Source: JAVVHH01 sp965199585
Lineage (GTDB): Bacteria; Pseudomonadota; Alphaproteobacteria; Acetobacterales; Acetobacteraceae
Assembly: GCA_965199585.1 (NCBI GenBank)
Contig: CBDASI010000002.1
Span: 1,116,001 to 1,180,000 of the forward strand
Direction: 5' to 3'
DNA length: 64,000 nucleotides
Shown here piece after piece: positions 33,951 through 43,325 of this stretch (position 1 is the first letter of the stretch; the number at the start of each line of letters is the position of its first letter). The translations under genes and the position numbers were made by a program. The notes under the pieces were generated by a model. That model saw only the letters and a list, made by a program, of their open reading frames with translations, had not been told where the DNA came from and did not search any database.

Positions 33951-35213
33951 ATGCGGCGCGTGGTGGTGACGGGGATGGGTGTGGCCTGTCCCCTCGGCCT
34001 CGGCGTGGAACACGTCTGGTCGCGATTGATCAACGGCGATAGCGGCATCACCGCGATCCAGGCCTTCGACACCAAGGACCTGACGTCCAAGGTGGCGGGT
34101 CAGGTGCCGGTCGGGTCCAAGGACGAGCACAAGCTGGATATCGGCGAGTGGATCCCGACCAAAGACCAGAAGAAGATGGACCGGTTCATCCATCTCGGCG
34201 TCGTCGCAGCCGCGGAAGCCGTCGCCGATAGCGGCTGGGTGCCGCAGACCGAGGAGGATCGCTGGGCGACCGGCGTGATGATAGGGTCCGGCATCGGCGG
34301 CCTCGGGACGATCTACGAGGCCTCTGTGATGGTCTACACCGGCAAGGCGCGCCGGCTGTCGCCGTTCTTCATCCCCTCGGCGTTGATCAACCTTGTCTCG
34401 GGTCACGTCTCGATCCGCTTCGGGTTCAAGGGGCCGAATCATTCGGCGGTGACGGCGTGCGCCACCGGCGTGCATGCGATCGGCGACGCGGCGCGGCTGA
34501 TCGCGCTGGGCGATGCCGACGTAATGGTCGCCGGCGGTGCGGAAGCGGCGGTCAACGAACTCGGCATCGCCGGGTTCTGCGCCAGCCGTGCCCTCTCCAC
34601 CGCCTTCAACGACAGCCCGGCGCAAGCCTCCCGCCCCTGGGACCGCGACCGCGACGGCTTCGTCATGGGCGAGGGCGCCGGCGTCGTGGTGCTCGAGGAA
34701 CTCGAGCATGCCAAGGCGCGCGGCGCGAAAATCTACGCCGAAGTCTGTGGCTACGGCATGTCGGGTGATGCGCATCACATCACGGCGCCGTCGGAAGGCC
34801 ATGACGGCGCTTACCGTGCGATGAAGAACGCCTTCAAGAATGGCGGCCTGCAGCCCAGCGACGTCCAATACATCAACGCGCACGGCACCAGCACGCCGAT
34901 GGGCGACGACCTCGAGCTTCAGGCCGTCGAGCGCATGTTCGGCGACACCGCGAGCACGGTGGCGATGTCGTCCACCAAGTCGGCGACCGGGCACTTGCTG
35001 GGCGCGGCCGGCGCAGTCGAGTCGATCTTCTCCATCCTGGCAATCCGCGACGGAGTCGTGCCGCCGACGCTGAACCTCGAGAACCCGAGTCGCGAGAGCG
35101 CCATCGACCGCGTGCCGAAGCAGGCGCAAGAGCGCAAGGTGGACATCGCACTGTCCAATAGCTTCGGCTTTGGCGGGACGAACGCCAGCATCCTGTTCAA
35201 ACGGGCGGCGTAA
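33951..35213 (+). CDS. fabF: 3-oxoacyl-[acyl carrier protein] synthase II
   Basis: This 420-residue condensing enzyme elongates acyl-ACP. The triad is Cys170 (VTACATGVHA), one His in NAHGTSTPMGD and one His in KSATGHLLGAAG. Of the two ATGs at 33945 and 33951, the second has the better spacing to the ACGAGGG site. It lies 36 bp after acpP. Confidence 0.96.
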   Translation: MRRVVVTGMGVACPLGLGVEHVWSRLINGDSGITAIQAFDTKDLTSKVAGQVPVGSKDEHKLDIGEWIPTKDQKKMDRFIHLGVVAAAEAVADSGWVPQTEEDRWATGVMIGSGIGGLGTIYEASVMVYTGKARRLSPFFIPSALINLVSGHVSIRFGFKGPNHSAVTACATGVHAIGDAARLIALGDADVMVAGGAEAAVNELGIAGFCASRALSTAFNDSPAQASRPWDRDRDGFVMGEGAGVVVLEELEHAKARGAKIYAEVCGYGMSGDAHHITAPSEGHDGAYRAMKNAFKNGGLQPSDVQYINAHGTSTPMGDDLELQAVERMFGDTASTVAMSSTKSATGHLLGAAGAVESIFSILAIRDGVVPPTLNLENPSRESAIDRVPKQAQERKVDIALSNSFGFGGTNASILFKRAA

Positions 35214-35225
35214 GAAGCGGCGCTG

Positions 35226-36197
35226 ATGCGCCTGCTGCTCGCCGGCATCGGTCTCTTCGTCGGCCTGTCGATCGGTGCCGGCTTCTATGCGATCCGCGAG
35301 TATCGGGCACCCGGACCGCTCGACGCGAGCCGGGCGATCGTGGTCCCGCGCGGCGGTATCGGCCAGATTGCTGCGGCGCTGCAGGAACAGGGCGTCGTCC
35401 GTCACGGCTGGGAACTGCAGGCGGCGGCGCTGGCGACGCGGGGCAGCGGCACGCTGAAGGCGGCCGAACTCGGATTTCCGGCGGGTGCCAGCCTGCAGCA
35501 GGTATTGGCGGTGCTGCGGACCGGCAAGCCGATCCAGCACAAGCTGACGATCGCCGAGGGACTGACCGCCACGGCGGTGGCGGAGGTGCTGGCCAAGGCC
35601 GACGCTCTGGACGGGGAGGTACCCCCGATCGCCGAAGGCAGCGTGTTGCCGGAAACCTATGCGTATGAGCGCGGTGCCGCCCGGACCGTGCTGCTGGCGC
35701 GGGCGATGCGGGCGATGGAAGCCGATCTCGCGGATGCCTGGTCGACACGGTCGCCGGACCTGCCGCTGGCCACGCCGCAGGAGGCGGTGGTCCTGGCCAG
35801 CATCGTCGAGCGCGAGACGGCCAAGCCCGAGGAGCGCAAGTTGGTGGCAGCCGTGTATCTCAACCGGCTGCGGCGCGGCATGAAGCTGCAGTCGGACCCG
35901 ACGGTCGTCTATGGCGTCAGCAACGGGACCGGCGTGCTGGACCATGGGCTGACCCGGGCGGAACTCGAGGCGGACAATCCCTACAACAGTTATCGCAACG
36001 CCGGGCTGCCGCCGGGGCCGATCTGCATGCCGGGGCGGGCCTCGATCGACGCGGCGACGCACCCGGCCGACAGCACCGACCTGTTTTTTGTGGCCGATGG
36101 CAGCGGCGGGCATAGTTTTGCCCGTACCGAGCAGGACCATGTGCGCAACGTGCAGCGCTGGCGCGCGGTCGAACGGGCGAGGCGGGCGGGTCCATGA
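35226..36197 (+). CDS. mltG: Endolytic murein transglycosylase
   Basis: This 323-residue protein has one N-terminal membrane anchor (LLLAGIGLFVGLSIGAGF) and a YceG-like domain. The catalytic Glu lies in LASIVERETAKPEE, and LQSDPTVVYG and YNSYRNAGLPPGPI follow. MltG cuts nascent glycan strands to end synthesis. It sits between fabF and yicC as in many alphaproteobacteria, and its stop overlaps the yicC start. Confidence 0.93.
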   Translation: MRLLLAGIGLFVGLSIGAGFYAIREYRAPGPLDASRAIVVPRGGIGQIAAALQEQGVVRHGWELQAAALATRGSGTLKAAELGFPAGASLQQVLAVLRTGKPIQHKLTIAEGLTATAVAEVLAKADALDGEVPPIAEGSVLPETYAYERGAARTVLLARAMRAMEADLADAWSTRSPDLPLATPQEAVVLASIVERETAKPEERKLVAAVYLNRLRRGMKLQSDPTVVYGVSNGTGVLDHGLTRAELEADNPYNSYRNAGLPPGPICMPGRASIDAATHPADSTDLFFVADGSGGHSFARTEQDHVRNVQRWRAVERARRAGP

Positions 36198-37075
36198 GTT
36201 TGGCATCGATGACGGGGTTCGGCCGGGCGGAGGGCAGTGCGGCCGGCATTGCCTGGGCCTGGGAGATGCGCAGCGTCAACGGGCGCGGGCTGGAGCTGCG
36301 GCTGAAGATGCCGATGGGGCTCGACGCGCTCGAGCCCGGTTTGCGCGACGCGGCGGCGGTGGGGCTCAAGCGCGGTAACGTCAACGGCACGCTGACGATC
36401 CGGCGCGAGGAGCGGCCCAAGATCGCAGTGGATCCCGACCTGCTGCACGAGTTGCTGCGGTTGGCGGCCGAGGTGGCCGACAAGATCCCCGGCGCGCCGC
36501 CACCACGGGCCGAGGCGCTGCTGGCGCTGCCCGGCGTGCTGCGGGCCTCGGCACCGGAGGAGGCGTGGAGCGCGGAATTATTGGCGCAGGTGAAGGCCGG
36601 GTTCGGCACGGCGCTGGCCGGGCTGGTGACGGCGCGGCGGGAGGAAGGCGCGCGGTTGCATCGGCTGCTGTCGACGCAGTTGGACGAGGTTGCCGCGCTG
36701 CGGGAGGCCGCCGTCATGCAGGCCGCCGATCAGCCGGAGCGGCAGCGGGCACGGCTGATGGAGAGCCTGTGGGGCCTGCTGCGCGACCAGCCGAGCTTGC
36801 CGGCGGAGCGGATCGCGCAGGAGGTCGCGCTATTGGCGACGCGATCGGACGTGCGCGAGGAGCTGGACCGGCTGGCGGCGCATATCGAGGCGGCGCGGGC
36901 TCTGCTGGCCGAGGCGGCGGCGATCGGGCGGCGGTTCGATTTTCTAGTGCAGGAATTCGTGCGCGAGACCAATACCTTGTGCAGCAAGTCGGCGTCCGTT
37001 CCGCTGACGGCGACGGGGTTGCGGCTCAAGGCGGTGATCGAGCAGATGCGCGAGCAGGTGCAAAATGTCGAGTAG
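36194..37075 (+). CDS. yicC: YicC family endoribonuclease
   Basis: This 293-residue protein begins MTGFGRAEG-type (SLASMTGFGRAEGS) and ends in the conserved RFDFLVQEFVRETNTLCSKS. YicC proteins are metal-dependent RNases linked to small-RNA turnover. It overlaps mltG by 4 bp and gmk by 11 bp. Confidence 0.92.
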   Translation: MSLASMTGFGRAEGSAAGIAWAWEMRSVNGRGLELRLKMPMGLDALEPGLRDAAAVGLKRGNVNGTLTIRREERPKIAVDPDLLHELLRLAAEVADKIPGAPPPRAEALLALPGVLRASAPEEAWSAELLAQVKAGFGTALAGLVTARREEGARLHRLLSTQLDEVAALREAAVMQAADQPERQRARLMESLWGLLRDQPSLPAERIAQEVALLATRSDVREELDRLAAHIEAARALLAEAAAIGRRFDFLVQEFVRETNTLCSKSASVPLTATGLRLKAVIEQMREQVQNVE

Positions 37076-37688
37076 CTTGCCGGCGCGACGCGGCGTGTGC
37101 CTGGTGGTGGCGGCGCCGTCGGGCGCGGGCAAGAGCAGCATCACGCGCGCGCTGCTGGCGTCGGATGCCGGGCTGGAGCTGTCGGTCAGTGCCACGACGC
37201 GGGCCCCGCGTGCGGGCGAGGCGGACGGGGTACACTACCATTTCCGGTCGCCCGAAGCGTTCTCCGTCATGGTGGCGCAAGGCGAGATGCTGGAATGGGC
37301 GAGCGTGTTCGGCAACAGCTACGGCACGCCACGGCGCGCGGTCGAGGCGGCGCTGCTGGGCGGGCGCGATGTCGTGTTCGACATCGACTGGCAGGGCTGC
37401 CGCCAGCTGTGCGAGGCGCTGCCCGGCGACGTCGTTAGCGTGTTCATCCTGCCACCGACGTTGGCGGCGCTGCAATCACGGTTGGAGGCGCGCGGCGACG
37501 GGGCGGCGGAGATCGCGCGGCGGATGCAAGCGGCGCGGGACGAGATCAGCCACTGGGCGGAGTTCGACCACGTGATCGTCAACCAGGAGTTCGAGGTGGC
37601 GCTGGCCTCGGTTCGCTCCGTCTTAGACGCGGCGCGGACGGCGCGAACACGGCTGCCGGGCCTGTCCGCGTTCGTCGCCGGGCTCTAG
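37065..37688 (+). CDS. gmk: Guanylate kinase
   Basis: This 207-residue enzyme phosphorylates GMP to GDP. It has a P-loop APSGAGKSS at about residues 17-25, then SATTRAPRAGEADGVHYHF and EWASVFGNSYGTPR of the GMP site. Its TAG stop lies within the inverted repeat at 37685-37735. Confidence 0.95.
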   Translation: MSSSLPARRGVCLVVAAPSGAGKSSITRALLASDAGLELSVSATTRAPRAGEADGVHYHFRSPEAFSVMVAQGEMLEWASVFGNSYGTPRRAVEAALLGGRDVVFDIDWQGCRQLCEALPGDVVSVFILPPTLAALQSRLEARGDGAAEIARRMQAARDEISHWAEFDHVIVNQEFEVALASVRSVLDAARTARTRLPGLSAFVAGL

Positions 37689-37735
37689 AGCACTCCCCGA
37701 GACAATCGGCTCGGTTCGATCGGATGTTGCTCTAG
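37685..37735. repeat. Inverted repeat between gmk and oxdC; possible bidirectional terminator
   Basis: CTAGAGCA at 37685-37692 is the exact inverse of TGCTCTAG at 37728-37735. The element contributes the TAG stop of gmk on one strand and the TAG stop of the oxalate decarboxylase on the other. Sequences with AGAGCA...TGCTCT ends occur as mobile intergenic repeats in other alphaproteobacteria; membership is inferred. Confidence 0.6.
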
Positions 37736-38943
37736 CTCTTCAGCACCGGCCGTTGCTGGCCGGGTAGGCCATCCAGCACCTCCCGGCCGATCGACAGATG
37801 GGACATGACCAGCTCGGGCGGGGTGAACTTCATCCACTGGTTCAGCGATACGCTCTGGAAGCGGTCGCTGCGGAACACCTCGAGGAAGCGCAGCGTCGTG
37901 GTGCCGGTGTTCTCGATGTAGTGGCCCATGGCGAACGGCACGTAGCCGACGTCGCCGGCGGCGTAGTCGAAGGTGCGCGCTTTGCTCTCGGAGCCGAACA
38001 CGGTCATGCGGCCGGTACCCTCCAAGTAATATTGCCACTCGTCGCCGTTGGGATGCCAGTGCAGCTCCCGCATGGCACCGGGCTCGAGCTCGACGAGGGC
38101 GGCGGCAATAGTCTTCGAGGCTGGGAAGTTGCCGGTATCGGTGATGCGGACGGTGCCGCCCGGCATGCGCATCGGCTCCTGCGCCACCATCCGATGCGCG
38201 AAGCCCTGCGGCACCGGTCCGGCGCCGGCGATGGTGTCCTGCTGCAGGGAAGCCGGGGCAGCGGCCGGGAAAATGTATTTTTCTTTCTTTGGCAGCTCGG
38301 ACAGAGCGGCTTCGGACGTGCCGAAGTTCTTGGCCAGGATGTCGCGCGGCGTGTGGGCGAGCCAGTCGGTGATTAGGAAGGTCGAGTCTTCGGAGAAGCT
38401 GCCATCGTCGAACACGAGCAGGAACTCGGTGCCGTCCACGTCGCCGCCGAGGCCCTGGATCGAATGGGGGATCCCGCTCGGGAAATACCAGAGGTCACCC
38501 TCGCCGACATCGGCGACGAAGGTGTGGCCATCCTGGTCGACCGACGTGATCCGGGCCTGCCCCTTGATGACGTAGGACCACTCGGCTTCCTTGTGCCAAT
38601 GCATCTCGCGGGCGACGTTGGTCTTGAGCCGCATGTTGACGCCGGCCATCGCGGTCGAAACCGGCAGTTCGCGGATGGTGACCTGGCGAGCCCAGCCGCC
38701 TTCCTCGAGCCGCATGTGACTATCGGTGAACGACCACTTCAGGTTCGGCATGGTGCCGTGGTCGGTGAACGGCGGGGCGGTGGTGAAGGGCTCCTCCGCC
38801 TGCCGGGACGGGTTCACCGGGCCGACGATCGGGGCGCCGTCCGCGCCGCGGATCGGCTGCGGCATCGTCTCCGCCTTTGCTGCGGCAGCGACGGTGAGGC
38901 TGCCGGCGGCCGCCAGCATTCCGCGTCGATTCAAGTCGGCCAT
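37732..38943 (-). CDS. oxdC: Oxalate decarboxylase (bicupin), Tat-exported
   Basis: This 403-residue protein carries two cupin domains, each with a full manganese site: His115, His117, Glu121, His160 and His295, His297, Glu302, His341. Residues 184-188 are SEDST, the counterpart of the SENST lid whose glutamate makes the Bacillus enzyme a decarboxylase and not an oxidase. The N terminus (NRRGMLAAAGSLTVAAAAKA) is a twin-arginine signal, so it should turn oxalate into formate and CO2 outside the cytoplasm, whereas the Bacillus protein is cytosolic. The ATG at 38943 is preferred over 38949 for spacing to GGGG. Confidence 0.92.
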   Translation of the reverse strand: MADLNRRGMLAAAGSLTVAAAAKAETMPQPIRGADGAPIVGPVNPSRQAEEPFTTAPPFTDHGTMPNLKWSFTDSHMRLEEGGWARQVTIRELPVSTAMAGVNMRLKTNVAREMHWHKEAEWSYVIKGQARITSVDQDGHTFVADVGEGDLWYFPSGIPHSIQGLGGDVDGTEFLLVFDDGSFSEDSTFLITDWLAHTPRDILAKNFGTSEAALSELPKKEKYIFPAAAPASLQQDTIAGAGPVPQGFAHRMVAQEPMRMPGGTVRITDTGNFPASKTIAAALVELEPGAMRELHWHPNGDEWQYYLEGTGRMTVFGSESKARTFDYAAGDVGYVPFAMGHYIENTGTTTLRFLEVFRSDRFQSVSLNQWMKFTPPELVMSHLSIGREVLDGLPGQQRPVLKS

Positions 38944-39097
38944 AGTCATCCCCGTCGTAAGCCGGGCCTGGACGGCCCGTCGACGCTTTCAACGTGAACG
39001 ACTTCGGCCAGTTCGCATTCACGAGATGGTCATTGTCCCCGCCGGGGGTCGCGATTAGACCAAAGTCGCTCTGCCCGTGACACAAGGGATTTCAACG

Positions 39098-40921
39098 ATG
39101 CGCTGTTTCACCGCCGCCCTGCTCGCCACCACGTTGTTGTCGGGAGTGGCGCTCGCGCAGAGCCGGCCGCACAACGTCGTGCTGTTCGTTGCCGACGGGT
39201 TGCGGGCCGGGGTGGTCAATGCGCAGACCGCGCCGACGATGGACGCGCTGCTCAAGCGTGGCGTGCGGTTCACCAACTCGCACTCGCTGTTCCCGACCTT
39301 CACGACCGCGAACGCCAGCGGCATGGCAACGGGGCACATGCTGGGCGACACCGGCGATTTCAGCAACACGATCTACACCGCGTTCCCGGTGCCCGGCGCC
39401 GGCGACAGCCTGGTGCCGTTTTTGGAGAACGACCCGGTGCTCGGCGACGTCGACGAGCATTTCAGCGGCAACTACCTCAACGAGATGACGATCCTGCTGG
39501 GGGCGCGGAACGCCGGGTTCTCGACCGCCACGATTGGCAAGCTCGGCCCGGCGCTGATCTTCGACCACCAGGAGCGCACCGGCGGCAAGACCGTCGTCGT
39601 CGACGACTCCACCGGCCGACCCGGCGGTATCCCGCTTTCGCCGGAACTGAGCGCCCGGCTGCAGAAGGCCGACGTGCCGGTGCAGGCGCCGACGCGCGGC
39701 GACAACGGAGCGTCCGGCACCGGCACCGTGCCCGGCACGGTGGTCGCCAACGTGGCGCAGCAACACTACTTCACCGACGTCGCGACCAAGGCCGTGCTGC
39801 CCTGGTTCAAGGAGCGCAACCAGCCATTCGCGCTGGTGTACTGGTCGCGCGACCCCGATGGGACGCAGCATAACCAGGGCGACAGCCTCGGACACCTGCT
39901 GCCCGGCATCAACGGCAAGACGAGCTTCGCCGCGATCAAGAACGCCGACGACAACCTCGCCACTCTGCTGGCCAGCCTTAAGGAACTCGGCCTCGATGGC
40001 GACACCGACGTGATCCTGACTTCGGATCATGGCTTCTCGACCATCTCGAAGGAGAGCGCCACGAGCTGGAGCGCGCAACAGAGCTACACCGGGACGCCGG
40101 CCGGCCAGGTGCCGAAGGGGTTCGTGGCGCTCGACCTCGCGCATGGCCTGGGCAAGACGCTGTTCGACCCCGACAACAAGGGCGCCGAGTTGCCGGCCGA
40201 CTCGGTGCCGAAATTCGGCAACGGGCTGATCGGCGGCGACGCGATGCATCCGGAGGTGGTGGTCGCGGCCAATGGCGGATCGGACCTGATCTACATCCCG
40301 AGCGGCGACAAGGAGCTGGCGCGGCGCGTGGTCGCGATCCTGGCAGCGCAGGATTATACCAGCGGCCTGTTCGTCGACGATGCCTTCGGCGCCATCCCGG
40401 GCACGTTGCCGCTATCGGCGATCGCGCTGAAAGGCAGCGCCATCACCCCGATGCCGGCGATCGCGCTGAACTTCCGCACGTTCTCGACCGGTTGCGCTGA
40501 CCCGACCACCTGCGGCGTCGAGGTGGCCGACACCGGGTTGCAGCAGGGGCAGGGCATGCATGGCAGCTTCTCGCGCGCCGACACGCGCAACATCATGGGC
40601 GCGGCCGGGCCGTCGTTCCGGCAGGGCTTTGAGGATGCCGCGCCGGCCAGCAACGCCGATCTCGGCATGACGATCGCCAAGCTGCTGGCGTTGCAGATCC
40701 CGGCCAAGGGCAAGCTGCTGGGCCGCGTGCTGAGCGAGGCGATGCCGGACGGAGCGATGCCGAACGCCCGGCGCGACATGACCGTGTCGGCGCCGGATGC
40801 GGATGGGCGCGTGACGATGGTGGTGACGCAGACGGTGGGCGAGACCGTGTATTTCGACACCGCGGGCTACCCGGGCCGTACGCTCGGGTTGCCCGACCCG
40901 AAGGCCGTGCCGGCCAACTAG
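39098..40921 (+). CDS. Secreted alkaline phosphatase family / nucleotide pyrophosphatase-like protein
   Basis: This 607-residue protein has a signal peptide (TAALLATTLLSGVALAQ). The catalytic Thr lies in FPTFTTANASGMATGH, and VLFVADG, YWSRDPDGTQHNQGD and TSDHGFST supply the metal ligands of the alkaline-phosphatase superfamily. It probably cleaves phosphodiesters or pyrophosphates outside the inner membrane. The ATG at 39098 starts the signal peptide. It is divergent from oxdC. Confidence 0.87.
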   Translation: MRCFTAALLATTLLSGVALAQSRPHNVVLFVADGLRAGVVNAQTAPTMDALLKRGVRFTNSHSLFPTFTTANASGMATGHMLGDTGDFSNTIYTAFPVPGAGDSLVPFLENDPVLGDVDEHFSGNYLNEMTILLGARNAGFSTATIGKLGPALIFDHQERTGGKTVVVDDSTGRPGGIPLSPELSARLQKADVPVQAPTRGDNGASGTGTVPGTVVANVAQQHYFTDVATKAVLPWFKERNQPFALVYWSRDPDGTQHNQGDSLGHLLPGINGKTSFAAIKNADDNLATLLASLKELGLDGDTDVILTSDHGFSTISKESATSWSAQQSYTGTPAGQVPKGFVALDLAHGLGKTLFDPDNKGAELPADSVPKFGNGLIGGDAMHPEVVVAANGGSDLIYIPSGDKELARRVVAILAAQDYTSGLFVDDAFGAIPGTLPLSAIALKGSAITPMPAIALNFRTFSTGCADPTTCGVEVADTGLQQGQGMHGSFSRADTRNIMGAAGPSFRQGFEDAAPASNADLGMTIAKLLALQIPAKGKLLGRVLSEAMPDGAMPNARRDMTVSAPDADGRVTMVVTQTVGETVYFDTAGYPGRTLGLPDPKAVPAN

Positions 40922-40962
40922 GCTCGATCCTCGAGGCGATCCTGGGGCGGCGGAGATGCTCC

Positions 40963-41010
40963 ATGCCGCCCTGGACTGCCGCGTCGCTGCGCTCCTCGCA
41001 GTGACGGTGG
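40963..41010. repeat. Dispersed intergenic repeat of the SLRGAQRRGSP-coding type
   Basis: The segment CTGGACTGCCGCGTCGCTGC...CTCGCAGTGACGG, with self-complementary GCGTCGCTGCGC-type parts, is a widely seen bacterial intergenic palindrome; read on the minus strand it gives SLRGAQRRGSP, a familiar spurious peptide. Only one copy was noticed in this window. It lies between two convergent genes. Confidence 0.45.
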
Positions 41011-41018
41011 GGCGAGGG

Positions 41019-42368
41019 TCAGCCGTTGGCGAGCAGCGTGTGGGTGCCGAGGTCGACCGTGACCAGGTCGAAGCGCGACTGCAGCAGGCTGCGGGTGTTG
41101 GACTGGTGGTAGGCGATACGGAGCTGCTTGGCGTCGACGCTGATGCGCAGATAGCCGTAATCGTGGTCGTCGTATTTCTCGAGCTGCAGGTGCGTCGCCT
41201 GCACCGCCGGCGAGACTTCGAGGTATGAGACGTCCGAGCCGTTCTCGGGCTCGGCAGCCGGGTTGCCGCGGGTGTTGCGAACGAGCGGATTGATGTTGTG
41301 ACCGCCATTGCCGCAGACCACGAACGGGACCCGGCGTTCGGCGCCGGCAAACTCGATGGTCCGCGTGTAGCGCTGGTAGCAATGGGCATGCGCGGACAGA
41401 ACCGCATGCGGGTAGACGCCGGTCTCGAGGCAGATACGGTCGATCTCGCGGAGCATGTCGCTGCTGCTGCCGTGGTTGCCCGGGGCGGATTTGGTTTTTG
41501 GCGGGGCGGAGTAGACGAAAGGTGGGTGGTGCACCGCGATGACGACGGCGCCTGGGTAAGCCTCCGTCTTGATGCGCTGCAATTGGGCGCGGACGAACGC
41601 GAGCTGGTAGTCCGGCACGGCGGGCCAGCGGCCGCCTTCGCTGGAGATGGTGCCGGGGTCCTCCAGCGCGTTGCTGAACAGCGCGATGATGCGGATGAAT
41701 GGCGCGTCGAGCGCGAAGTAGAGACCGGGCTGCGTCATGGCGGTGCGGTGCAGCGAGCCGGCTTCCTTGGTTGTGGTCAGCGTCGGCGAGCAGAAGTTGC
41801 GGGCGAACACGTCGAGCGGCGTTTCGCCCTCGGGGGTCCCGGGGACGACAAAGGAATCGTGGTTGCCGGCGATGGCCAGGATCGGGCCTGGGTAGGCGCG
41901 GTAGGGCTCGTAGAACTGGTCGTAATAGTAATGGGACTCGCCGAAATTATAGACGACGTCGCCGAGGTGGAAGAAGAAGGCGGGTCGGTTGCTGATCTCG
42001 GTGGTGTGCGAGTCGGTGGTGATCTGGTCCGCGACGCGCTGCTCGTTGGCGTAACGGCGGACGTCGGACGCGCCGGTGTCGCCGACGGAGTGGAACACGA
42101 TGCGGCCCGATTTGGTGATCTGATCGACCACGGCGGCGCCCAGGGCGCCATAGGCGTCGGCCAGGGTAAATAGCGCATCATCGGCAACGCGGGATCTGGA
42201 GAAGCCGACGACCTGGGTCTTGAGCAGTTCCTGGACCTGCGCATAGACGGCGTTGTCGGAGCCATGCTCGGTCGCGAACGTGCTCTGGTCCGGCGTGGGG
42301 ACCGGCTCGGCGAACACGGGCAGCGAGACGCTCGTCGGCGTGGGATGTATGGGTGCGCGCTTGGCCAT
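41019..42368 (-). CDS. Metallophosphoesterase
   Basis: This 449-residue calcineurin-type phosphoesterase has all metal motifs: GDTG, GDVVYNFGES, GNHDSF, VHHPPF and SAHAHCYQRY. The layout resembles purple acid phosphatases. No signal peptide is seen at the N terminus (MAKRAPIHPTPTSV), so it may be cytoplasmic. It is convergent with the secreted phosphatase gene. Confidence 0.87.
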   Translation of the reverse strand: MAKRAPIHPTPTSVSLPVFAEPVPTPDQSTFATEHGSDNAVYAQVQELLKTQVVGFSRSRVADDALFTLADAYGALGAAVVDQITKSGRIVFHSVGDTGASDVRRYANEQRVADQITTDSHTTEISNRPAFFFHLGDVVYNFGESHYYYDQFYEPYRAYPGPILAIAGNHDSFVVPGTPEGETPLDVFARNFCSPTLTTTKEAGSLHRTAMTQPGLYFALDAPFIRIIALFSNALEDPGTISSEGGRWPAVPDYQLAFVRAQLQRIKTEAYPGAVVIAVHHPPFVYSAPPKTKSAPGNHGSSSDMLREIDRICLETGVYPHAVLSAHAHCYQRYTRTIEFAGAERRVPFVVCGNGGHNINPLVRNTRGNPAAEPENGSDVSYLEVSPAVQATHLQLEKYDDHDYGYLRISVDAKQLRIAYHQSNTRSLLQSRFDLVTVDLGTHTLLANG

Positions 42369-42437
42369 CGGCTCGACCTTTTGTCGATTGTGGCGATGAC
42401 CTGAACTTCCGCCCCGGTTTACTCCAGCTGAGAGTTG

Positions 42438-43325
42438 TTACTTTTCTGCGACGGCCGTCTCGAGCGAGAGACCGGTCAGCCGTTCGGAGACGTCGAACAA
42501 GCGGGCGGCGACGGCGGCGTCGGTGGCTTGCGGCATCATGCGGGCGGGCGCGACGGGGCCGCGGGTTTCGCCGAGATGGGCCGGGCCGTAATACAGTGCC
42601 GGGTCGGCGGCCGGGTCGAGGGCAGCGTAAAGGATGGGCTTGGCGCCGTCGGTGACGGACTGGCCGGCGAGGCGGAACAGGAAATTGCCGAGCTGCGATT
42701 TCAGGCTGGGGCCGAAGCCGTTGGCGACGATCGAGGTAGCGCTCCAGCCGGGATGGGCGGCGATGCTCATCAGCGTCCAGCCGCGCTGCGTGGCGCGATG
42801 CTGCAGTTCGCGGGCGAAAAGCAGCATGGCGAGCTTGCTCTGGCCGTAGCTGCGGTAGCCTGAATAGGTGCGCTCGCCGTTGAGGTTATCGAAGTCGATA
42901 CGGCCGGTCCGGTGCGCCAGGCTGCTGACGTCGACCACGCGCGCGGCCGATGCCTGGAGCAGGACGGGCAGCAACCGCAACGTAAGGGCGAAATGGCCGA
43001 GGTAGTTGGTGGCAAACTGCATCTCGAAACCGTCGACACTGAGCCGCCGCTCCGGATAGGCCATCACGCCGGCATTGTTGACCAGGATGTCGACCGGGCC
43101 GGACCAGGCAGCGCAGAAGGCGGCGACCGCGTCGAGGCTGGAGACGTCGAGCAGTCTGAACTCTGCGTTGGCGGACGGCATGGTGCGGCGAAGCGTCTGG
43201 AGCGCCGCCTCGCCCTTCTCCGGGTTACGCCCGGTCAGCACGACCCGGTGTCCGGCCCGCGCCAGCCCCTCGGCCGTCGCGTAACCGAGGCCGCCGGTCG
43301 CGCCGGTGACGATCGCCGTCAGCAA
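42438..43325 (-). CDS. Short-chain dehydrogenase (retinol dehydrogenase/oxidoreductase-like), TTG start
   Basis: This 295-residue SDR has TGATGGLG at the N terminus, NNAGVMAYPE and the catalytic YGQSK. The frame stays open far upstream, but the upstream part is antisense-like coding of the EipB gene in another frame. Homology begins at LTAIVTGATGG, so the start is the TTG at 43325, which overlaps the eipB stop (43319-43321) by 7 bases and suggests coupling. Confidence 0.8.
   Translation of the reverse strand: MLTAIVTGATGGLGYATAEGLARAGHRVVLTGRNPEKGEAALQTLRRTMPSANAEFRLLDVSSLDAVAAFCAAWSGPVDILVNNAGVMAYPERRLSVDGFEMQFATNYLGHFALTLRLLPVLLQASAARVVDVSSLAHRTGRIDFDNLNGERTYSGYRSYGQSKLAMLLFARELQHRATQRGWTLMSIAAHPGWSATSIVANGFGPSLKSQLGNFLFRLAGQSVTDGAKPILYAALDPAADPALYYGPAHLGETRGPVAPARMMPQATDAAVAARLFDVSERLTGLSLETAVAEK

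Noticed and set aside
33663..36206. An 847-codon open frame on the minus strand
   Set aside because: It lies wholly opposite acpP, fabF and mltG, is Arg/His/Gly-rich without any motif, and is the usual antisense frame of high-GC coding DNA.
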